Positions 5,542 through 10,396 of a DNA stretch of 10,396 nucleotides are shown in pieces; within the stretch, counting starts at the first letter, position 1, and each line of letters starts with the position of its first letter. The notes beneath the pieces are model-generated. The model ran no database searches, had not been told where the DNA came from, and saw only the letters and a program-made list of their open reading frames with translations. The position numbers and the translations under genes are program-made. Source of the DNA: DASZZZ01 sp036260375 (GTDB lineage Bacteria > Actinomycetota > CADDZG01 > WHSQ01); assembly GCA_036260375.1 (NCBI GenBank), contig DASZZZ010000015.1, forward strand, positions 1 to 10,396, in the 5' to 3' direction.

Positions 5542-6589
5542 CGGCGCCCTCCAACGCGGCCGGGATCGTGGCGTCGTACGGCGGGCGCAGGACGCCCGCG
5601 TCGGTGACGAACGCGGTGATCAGCTCGCCGGGGGTGACGTCGAACGCCGGGTTCCACACGTCGACGTCGGGCGCGACGACGGCGCCGCCGGCCGTGCGGA
5701 CCTCGTCGGCGGGGCGCTGCTCGATCACGATGTCGGCCGCCGAGCGCGCCGACGGGTCGAACGACGACAGCGGGCCGGCGACGTAGAACGGCACGTCGTG
5801 GGCTCGCGCCAGCACCGCGAGACCGTAGGTGCCGATCTTGTTGGCGGTGTCGCCGTTGAGCGCGACGCGGTCGCAGCCGACCACCACCGCGTCGACGCGT
5901 CGAGTCGCGAGCGCCGCGCCGGCCGCGGGGTCGGCGACGACGGTCACCGGGATGCCGGCGTCGACGAGCTCCCACGCGGTCAGGCGGGCGCCCTGCAGAA
6001 GCGGGCGCGTCTCCGAGGCGACGACCTCGACGGGCTCGCCCGCGAGCGCCTTCGCGTAGACGACGCCGAGCGCGGTCCCGAGGCCGGCGGTCGCCAGCCG
6101 GCCCGTGTTGCAGTGCGTCATGATGCGGCGCGCCGCGGCGAGCTCCGTGCGGCCGTGCTCGCCGATCCGCCGGCACGCCTCCTCGTCCTCGGCCCTGATC
6201 GCGTCGGCCTCCGCGAGCGCGAGGGCGCGGACCTCGGCCGGCGTCGTCCCGGCGCGCGCCGAGGCCGCCACGCGGCTCGCCGCGGCGGACAGGTTGACGG
6301 CCGTGGGGCGGGCGCCGCCGATCTCGGCCGCGACCCGTTCGAGCGTCGCGCGCGTCGCGGCGACGTCGTCGCTCGGATGCTCGTCGAGCCCGACGACCAC
6401 GCCGTAGGCCGCGCACACGCCGAGGGCCGGCGCGCCGCGCACCACGAGGCGTCGGATCGCGTCGACCACGGCGGCGACCGTGCTCAGGCGGCGCAGCTCG
6501 ACGCGCCCCGGCAGCAGCGTCTGGTCGACGACCTCGAGATGGTCACCGCGCCAGTGCAGCGCCGGCAGCAGCTCCTCTACGCGCTTCAG
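5525..6589 (-). CDS. mtnA: S-methyl-5-thioribose-1-phosphate isomerase
   Basis: MtnA converts the aldose methylthioribose-1-phosphate to methylthioribulose-1-phosphate in salvage of methylthioadenosine; related enzymes also take 5-deoxyribose-1-phosphate. The sequence shows RGAPALG (51-57), MTHCNTGRLATAG (157-169), ASETRPLLQGARLTAWEL (191-208) and GCDRVALNGDTANKIGTY (238-255). With the CTG start at 6589 the product has 354 residues, normal for MtnA. The catalytic cysteine then falls at 160 and the catalytic aspartate at 240, the same numbers as in the B. subtilis enzyme. No ATG, GTG or TTG exists in frame between the HTH gene and the conserved core, which supports the CTG. GGGGAGGG lies 3 nt upstream of it. 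The downstream aldolase overlaps by 17 nt. No mtnP or mtnK is in the window. Confidence 0.92.
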   Translation of the reverse strand: MKRVEELLPALHWRGDHLEVVDQTLLPGRVELRRLSTVAAVVDAIRRLVVRGAPALGVCAAYGVVVGLDEHPSDDVAATRATLERVAAEIGGARPTAVNLSAAASRVAASARAGTTPAEVRALALAEADAIRAEDEEACRRIGEHGRTELAAARRIMTHCNTGRLATAGLGTALGVVYAKALAGEPVEVVASETRPLLQGARLTAWELVDAGIPVTVVADPAAGAALATRRVDAVVVGCDRVALNGDTANKIGTYGLAVLARAHDVPFYVAGPLSSFDPSARSAADIVIEQRPADEVRTAGGAVVAPDVDVWNPAFDVTPGELITAFVTDAGVLRPPYDATIPAALEGAGAARA

Positions 6590-6600
6590 GATCCCTCCCC
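6587..6600 (-). promoter_or_regulatory. Shine-Dalgarno and CTG start of mtnA
   Basis: GGGGAGGG (6593-6600 on the - strand) precedes CTG (6587-6589) by 3 nt. Another CTG at 6557-6559, after AGAGGAG, is possible but would shorten the N-terminus by ten residues. The match of catalytic residue numbers to B. subtilis MtnA favours 6589. Confidence 0.45.
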
Positions 6601-6620
6601 AAGCCGTGCGACGGGGCGCC

Positions 6621-6629
6621 AGTATGTCA
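6621..6629 (-). promoter_or_regulatory. Candidate extended -10 promoter of the mtnA-aldolase operon
   Basis: TGACATACT on the - strand has the TGn extension directly before a CATACT -10 hexamer. Transcription would start near 6614, giving a leader of about 25 nt before the CTG. It lies between the HTH stop and mtnA, so the pair could be expressed separately from the HTH gene. Confidence 0.33.
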
Positions 6630-6648
6630 GCCGCCCGCAGCGCCCCCG

Positions 6649-6876
6649 CTACGCCCCCGCGTCGCGGCGGGCGCGGACGCGCTGCTGCAGCGCCTGGCGC
6701 GTGATCCCGAGCGCGCGGGCGACGTCGTCCCACGACGCGCCCCGCGCGCGCGCTGCGGCGACGTGCCGGTGCTCGAGCTCGACCAGCTCGGCGCGCAGCT
6801 CCCGGATCGCGGCGAGCGCGTCGAGGGGGAGGTCGGCGTTGGCGGCGCGGCGCACGAGGCGTCCTGGCAGGGACAC
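6649..6876 (-). CDS. Small helix-turn-helix DNA-binding protein
   Basis: This product of up to 75 residues has a helical N-terminal half (LAAIRELRAELVELEHRHV) and a clear HTH in GASWDDVARALGITRQALQQR (46-66). That HTH is the small actinobacterial type resembling sigma-factor region 4. No ligand or sensor domain is present. The GTG at 6876 gives the longest form but has no Shine-Dalgarno sequence. A GTG at 6855 has AGGA 6 nt upstream, would give 68 residues and keeps the whole HTH, so it may be the true start. It lies 59 nt upstream of mtnA in the same direction, with the palindrome at 6896-6911 just upstream of it. Autoregulation or control of the mtnA operon is an inference. HTH assignment is good; partner and target are not known. 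Confidence 0.75.
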   Translation of the reverse strand: MSLPGRLVRRAANADLPLDALAAIRELRAELVELEHRHVAAARARGASWDDVARALGITRQALQQRVRARRDAGA

Positions 6877-6895
6877 GAATCACACGCTATCAAAC

Positions 6896-6911
6896 CGCAA
6901 GTCAACTTGCG
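6896..6911. promoter_or_regulatory. 16-bp palindrome, candidate operator over a -35 box
   Basis: CGCAAGTCAACTTGCG is a perfect inverted repeat with 7-bp arms (CGCAAGT / ACTTGCG) and a 2-bp centre. On the - strand it contains TTGACT (6900-6905), a good -35 hexamer. The hexamer 17 nt further on, TGATTC (6877-6882), is a weak -10. A dimeric regulator bound here would block RNA polymerase. The flanking DNA is also less GC-rich than its surroundings, as usual for a promoter. Confidence 0.5.
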
Positions 6912-7201
6912 AGTAATCGCCGTGTCGCCGTCCGTGGGTCGACCGTCCCGTTCGTCCCGGGGGCTCGGGCAAGGTCCAAAAGAGCACGTCGGAGGCCCGG
7001 TGCTCGCCCGGCCGGTCCGGCCGCGACCTCGGTCAACCTACGTATGGTGTTTCTTTCCAGTGCAAGGAAGACTGCGAATCACGAGCGTAGCGATGACCCT
7101 CGGGCCGAAATCTGGTCGCCTGGCCCGCGGCGAGCGAGTGGCGAAACCGGACGCATCCGAAGGCCCCGGCCGAGCGGGCCGACCGAGCAAGGAGCCGCTC
7201 C
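6912..7201 (+). other. Intergenic region and probable structured leader of the large secreted protein gene
   Basis: No gene is supported here. It contains a near-perfect palindrome CGGCCGG-T-CCGGCCG (7009-7023), then an AT-richer patch (about 7034-7080) that could hold the promoter, although I see no convincing -35/-10 pair. Closer to the gene come a stem CGGGCC/GGCCCG (7101-7106 with 7122-7127) and two competing stems that share bases (7162-7166 with 7176-7180, or 7167-7171 with 7177-7181). These end just before AAGGAG (7189-7194), 7 nt from the GTG. A folded 5' leader controlling translation is possible. I could not match it to a known riboswitch class. Confidence 0.35.
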
Positions 7202-10200
7202 GTGCGTTCGCCGTCTCTCTCCGTCCGAGCCCTGGTCTCCGTCGTGCTGGTCGCCATGCTGGTCACCGCCGCCGCGCCCGCCGCGGTCGCGCAGTCGGCC
7301 GGCGACTCGAACGTGGGCAGCTCCGGCGACCCGGCGCCGCCGACCGACGATCCCACGTCCGGCGACGGAACCGACGGCTCCGGCGAGGAAGGGGCGGTCG
7401 AAGCCGACGACGACGCGTCCGACGCCGGCGCACCGCCCGCGCCTCCCGAGGCGGACGCGCCGCCCGACCCCGTCGAGCAGACACCGGGCGACGACGCCGC
7501 GTCGGACCCGGCGGCGGCGCCCTCCGTGACGAGCGACAAGCCCGACTACGCCCCCGGAGAGCTCGTCACGCTGACCGGCGTCGGGTGGGCGCCGGGAGAG
7601 ACGGTCCACGTCGAGGTCGACGACAACGTCGGCCGCACGTGGACGCGTGCCGCCGACGTCGTCGCACGCGACGACGGCACGTTCGAGGACGCGTTCACGC
7701 TGCCCAACTGGTTCGTGGCGACGTACGACGTCGTCGCGACGGGCGCCGAGTCCGGCGTCGCGCGGACGTCGTTCACCGACGCCGCGGTGAACCTCGAGGG
7801 TCAGTCGAACCCGCCGTGCTCGAGCGGCGGCGGCTGCTCGGGCGGGTGGCAGAGCGGCAACCTCACCGGATGGAAGGAGCTGCAGGACATCCCCATGCGC
7901 CTGCGCTTCACCGCGACCGGCGCCTACACCGTCGTCGTCGAGTTCGATCACACCACGACGTCCGGCAACGTGCCCGGGATCCAGAACCTCTACAACTGGG
8001 CCGCGGGCGCGGGGGTCACGCTCACGAGCGCCCCCACGCTGACCGACTCCACCGGCCCCAAGTGGGGCTACACGGTCCCGGCCAACGTCACGACCGCCGG
8101 TGCCGTCGTCGCGTTCAAGGCCAACCTCGCCGCCGGCGCGCACAACTTCACGGGCAGCTCGCTCGCGATGAGCGCCGACAACGGCGGCGGCACGGTCCAG
8201 GTCTCCAAGCCGGGGGCCGCACCGGGCAGCCCCGACCTCGCCGTCACCAAGAGCGGGCCCACGAGCGCGTCGCCCGGCTCGACGATCACCTACACGCTCA
8301 ACTACCAGAACCGCTCGAGCGCGGCGAACGCCGCGACGGGCGTTCAGCTCACCGACTTCCTGCCCGCGGGCGTGAACTACGTCGCCGGCAGCTGCTCGGG
8401 GACGTGCACCGTCACGGGCAACGAGGTCTCGTGGGTCATCGGCAACCTCGCGATCGGCGCGAGCGGGAGCCGGACGCTGCAGGTCACGATCCCGTCGGGT
8501 GCGTCGTTCGGCACGAGCTACACGAACCAGGCGCGCGTGCTCAGCGCCGAGAACGACGCCAACATGGCCGACAACACGTCGTCGCTGACGACGACCGTCA
8601 GCTTCAACCGAAACCCGTCGGCGACCAACGACTCGATCACCACGGCCGAGGACACCGCCGGCGCCGTCAACGTGCTCGCGAACGACTCCGATCCCGACGG
8701 CAACTCGCTGAGCGTCACCGGCAACACGCAGCCGTCGAACGGCTCCGCGTCGTGCGCGGCCGGCGGAAGCTGCACCTACACGCCGAACGCGAACTTCAAC
8801 GGCAGCGACTCCTTCGACTACACCGTCTCCGACGGCAACGGCGGAACCGCGACGGGCACCGTCAACGTCAACGTGACTCCGGTCAACGACGCGCCGAGCG
8901 CGCAGTCGCAGAACGTGAACGCCGACGAGGACACGCCGAAGACGATCACGCTGCAGGGCTCGGACGCCGAGGGCTCGGCGCTCTCGTTCTCGATCGTCGG
9001 CGGGGGCCCGTCTCACGGATCGCTCGGCGCCATCGGGACGCCGAGCTGCACGGGCAACACGTGCACCGCCCAGGTGACCTACACGCCGGCCGCGAACTAC
9101 AACGGGCCGGACTCGTTCCAGTTCAAGGTCCACGACGGCTCGCTGGACTCGTCGAACGCGACCGTGGGCATCTCGGTCGCAGGCTCGAACGACGCGCCGG
9201 TCGCCGCCGACGACGACGCAGGCTCGACGCCCGAGGACACCGCGAAGGACATCGCTTCTAGCTCGCTGCTCGCCAACGACACCGACGCCGACGGCGACTC
9301 GCTGTCGATCGCGTCGGTCGGCGGCGCGACCCACGGAAGCGTCTCGCTGAGTGGCGACGGAACGACCGTGACGTTCACGCCGGATTCGAACTACAACGGG
9401 CCGGCGAGCTTCACGTACCGCGCCAGCGACGGGGCGCTCCAGTCGAACGCCGCGACCGTGTCGCTCAGCGTGACGGCGGCCAACGACGCGCCGAACGCGC
9501 GCGACGACGCCATCGTCACGAACGAGGACACCGTGGGCGCCGTCGACGTCCTCGCCAACGACGACGACGCCGACGGCGACTCGCTGTCGGTCACCGCCTA
9601 CGACCAGCCCGCGCACGGCGTCGTGACGTGCGGAGCCGCCGGCTCGTGCACGTACTCGCCCGCGTCGAACTTCGACGGCGACGACTCGTTCGAGTACACG
9701 ATTTCGGACGGCAACGGCGGCAGCGACACCGCGACCGTCGACGTCACGGTCGTCGCGGTCAACGACGCGCCGAGCGCGCAGTCGCAGAACGTCGACGCCG
9801 ACGAGGACACGCCGAAGACGATCACGCTCGAGGGCTCCGACGTCGAGGGCTCGCCGCTGTCGTTCTCGATCGTCGGCGGCGGCCCGTCGCACGGGTCGCT
9901 CGGCGCCGTCGGCGCACCGAGCTGCAGCGGGACGACGTGCACCGCGGACGTCACCTACACGCCGGCCGCCGACTACGACGGGCCCGACTCCTTCGACTTC
10001 AAGGTCTCCGACGGCTCGCTCGACTCGTCGAACGCGACGGTGACGATCGACGTCGCCGGCTCGAACGACGCGCCGGTCGCCCACGACGACTCCTACGACG
10101 GCGTCGAGGACGAGGCGCGCGACATCGCGGCGAGCTCGCTCGTGTCCAACGACGACGACGTCGACGGCGACGCGCTGAGCGTGAGCGCGGTCGGCTCGGC

Positions 10201-10396
10201 GACGCACGGGAGCGTCGCGCTGAGCGGCGACGGGGCGACGGTGACGTTCACGCCCGCGGGCGACTTCAACGGCGACGCGACGTTCTCCTACACCGTGTCC
10301 GACGGCAACGGCGGCAGCGACTCGGGCGACGTCACGATCGACTTCGCGCCGGTCAACGACCGCCCGAGCGCGGCCGACGGGGACATGAGCGTGGCC
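7202..10396 (+). CDS. Large secreted tandem-95 repeat / DUF11 domain protein, 3' end outside window
   Basis: The frame is open from GTG 7202 to the window end (1065 codons, no stop). AAGGAG is 7 nt upstream of the start. Residues 1-30 form a Sec signal peptide with an AVA|Q cleavage site. Residues 31-107 are a low-complexity linker rich in Asp, Glu, Pro, Gly and Ala. Residues 108-194 are an Ig-like module beginning SDKPDYAPGE. About 195-343 is an unassigned beta-rich region with a PCSSGGGC loop, and about 344-467 is a DUF11 module (PDLAVTKSGP, TYTLNYQN). From 472 six tandem units of 91-101 residues follow, each with motifs like EDT, NDxDxDGDSL, TYTPxxNYNGxDSF and VSDG, of the Ig/cadherin-like (Big_9, VCBS-like) class. 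Such proteins are cell-surface or secreted adhesins or structural proteins; the NDxDxDGD loops suggest calcium binding. No sortase motif or anchor is visible because the C-terminus is missing. The specific function is not recognisable. Confidence 0.88.
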   Translation, partial: MRSPSLSVRALVSVVLVAMLVTAAAPAAVAQSAGDSNVGSSGDPAPPTDDPTSGDGTDGSGEEGAVEADDDASDAGAPPAPPEADAPPDPVEQTPGDDAASDPAAAPSVTSDKPDYAPGELVTLTGVGWAPGETVHVEVDDNVGRTWTRAADVVARDDGTFEDAFTLPNWFVATYDVVATGAESGVARTSFTDAAVNLEGQSNPPCSSGGGCSGGWQSGNLTGWKELQDIPMRLRFTATGAYTVVVEFDHTTTSGNVPGIQNLYNWAAGAGVTLTSAPTLTDSTGPKWGYTVPANVTTAGAVVAFKANLAAGAHNFTGSSLAMSADNGGGTVQVSKPGAAPGSPDLAVTKSGPTSASPGSTITYTLNYQNRSSAANAATGVQLTDFLPAGVNYVAGSCSGTCTVTGNEVSWVIGNLAIGASGSRTLQVTIPSGASFGTSYTNQARVLSAENDANMADNTSSLTTTVSFNRNPSATNDSITTAEDTAGAVNVLANDSDPDGNSLSVTGNTQPSNGSASCAAGGSCTYTPNANFNGSDSFDYTVSDGNGGTATGTVNVNVTPVNDAPSAQSQNVNADEDTPKTITLQGSDAEGSALSFSIVGGGPSHGSLGAIGTPSCTGNTCTAQVTYTPAANYNGPDSFQFKVHDGSLDSSNATVGISVAGSNDAPVAADDDAGSTPEDTAKDIASSSLLANDTDADGDSLSIASVGGATHGSVSLSGDGTTVTFTPDSNYNGPASFTYRASDGALQSNAATVSLSVTAANDAPNARDDAIVTNEDTVGAVDVLANDDDADGDSLSVTAYDQPAHGVVTCGAAGSCTYSPASNFDGDDSFEYTISDGNGGSDTATVDVTVVAVNDAPSAQSQNVDADEDTPKTITLEGSDVEGSPLSFSIVGGGPSHGSLGAVGAPSCSGTTCTADVTYTPAADYDGPDSFDFKVSDGSLDSSNATVTIDVAGSNDAPVAHDDSYDGVEDEARDIAASSLVSNDDDVDGDALSVSAVGSATHGSVALSGDGATVTFTPAGDFNGDATFSYTVSDGNGGSDSGDVTIDFAPVNDRPSAADGDMSVA
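8615..8887 (+). repeat. Tandem-95 unit 1 (type A)
   Basis: This 91-residue unit (residues 472-562) carries the DxDxDG loop NDSDPDGNSL, a C-x5-C pair (CAAGGSC) and NFNGSDSFDYTVSDGNGG. It matches unit 4. Confidence 0.8.
8888..9190 (+). repeat. Tandem-95 unit 2 (type B)
   Basis: This 101-residue unit begins DAPSAQSQNV. It has a C-x4-C pair (CTGNTC) and lacks a complete DxDxDG loop (GSDAEGSAL instead). It matches unit 5 at 86 of 101 residues by my hand count. Confidence 0.85.
9191..9484 (+). repeat. Tandem-95 unit 3 (type C)
   Basis: This 98-residue unit begins DAPVAADD. It has no cysteine and carries NDTDADGDSL, THGSVSLSGDGTTVTFTP and NYNGPASF. It matches unit 6. Confidence 0.82.
9485..9763 (+). 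repeat. Tandem-95 unit 4 (type A)
   Basis: This 93-residue unit has NDDDADGDSL, a C-x5-C pair (CGAAGSC) and NFDGDDSFEYTISDGNGG. It is the second copy of the unit 1 type, with several Asn replaced by Asp. Confidence 0.8.
9764..10066 (+). repeat. Tandem-95 unit 5 (type B)
   Basis: This 101-residue unit is the same length as unit 2 and begins with the same ten residues, DAPSAQSQNV. It has a C-x4-C pair (CSGTTC) and DYDGPDSFDF where unit 2 has NYNGPDSFQF. Confidence 0.85.
10067..10357 (+). repeat. Tandem-95 unit 6 (type C)
   Basis: This 97-residue unit begins DAPVAHDD. It has no cysteine and carries NDDDVDGDAL and THGSVALSGDGATVTFTP. A seventh unit begins at 10358 (DRPSAADGD) and is cut by the window end. 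Confidence 0.82.

Noticed and set aside
7081..7181. c-di-GMP (GEMM-I) riboswitch suggested by GGACGCA and GGCCCCGGCC in the leader
   Set aside because: The conserved 5' segment and the GGACGCAAAGCC core are not present; similarity is limited to short GC-rich words.
6763..9261. Long + strand open frame overlapping the secreted-protein gene in another frame
   Set aside because: The translation is Arg/His-rich without any domain, and it begins antisense to the HTH gene. It is a frame shadow.
7079..10207. Very long open frame on the - strand across the secreted-protein gene
   Set aside because: Its product is a monotonous Arg/Val/Ala/Asp string typical of the antisense of GC-rich coding DNA. 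The + strand frame from 7202 has a ribosome binding site, a signal peptide and recognisable domains.
8615..10357. Repeats as a CRISPR or mobile repeat array
   Set aside because: The periodicity is protein-coding, in frame and about 95 codons per unit. There are no short identical repeats with unique spacers.

Overview
The window is about 10.4 kb of very GC-rich DNA with strong G/C third-position bias. Promoter-like -10 boxes are of the TAGGCT/TAGGGT kind, and the gene content is high-GC actinobacterial: a DUF6328 membrane protein, an anchored CapA-family protein and a solitary ClpP. It fits Actinomycetota. Thermoleophilia (Solirubrobacterales) is my best guess, but this is inference from gene style, not a database match. 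I found no rRNA, tRNA, CRISPR array, insertion sequence or phage gene.

Left part (1-1106, + strand): the 3' end of an unidentified charged gene is stop/start coupled (GTGA) to a four-helix DUF6328 membrane protein. That gene overlaps a Rid-family protein which probably starts at a CTG behind a perfect Shine-Dalgarno sequence. Next (1104-3600, - strand) come a glutaryl-CoA dehydrogenase (gcdH) and, upstream of it in the same direction, a membrane-anchored CapA/PGA_cap-type phosphoesterase whose best start is an ATC codon. A small cupin (3789-4115, +) diverges from the capA-like gene and converges on clpP.

Middle (4126-6876, - strand): a solitary ClpP peptidase; a class II aldolase overlapping mtnA (methylthioribose-1-phosphate isomerase) by 17 nt; and a small helix-turn-helix protein upstream. 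The mtnA-aldolase pair looks like the core of a 5'-deoxynucleoside salvage route (DHAP shunt type). A 16-bp palindrome lies over a TTGACT box just upstream of the HTH gene and is a candidate autoregulatory operator.

Right part (7202-10396, + strand): the start of a very large secreted protein runs off the window. It has a signal peptide, an acidic linker, an Ig-like module, a DUF11 module and at least six tandem Ig/cadherin-like units of about 95 residues (tandem-95 type). The units form a higher-order A-B-C, A-B-C pattern, and the second copy is consistently more acidic than the first. This gene is real although long open frames also run across it in other frames.

No clearly new multi-gene system is evident. 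The most distinctive points are three probable non-canonical start codons (CTG, ATC, CTG) each behind a good ribosome binding site, the two-gene salvage operon with its regulator and palindrome, and the acidifying super-repeat.
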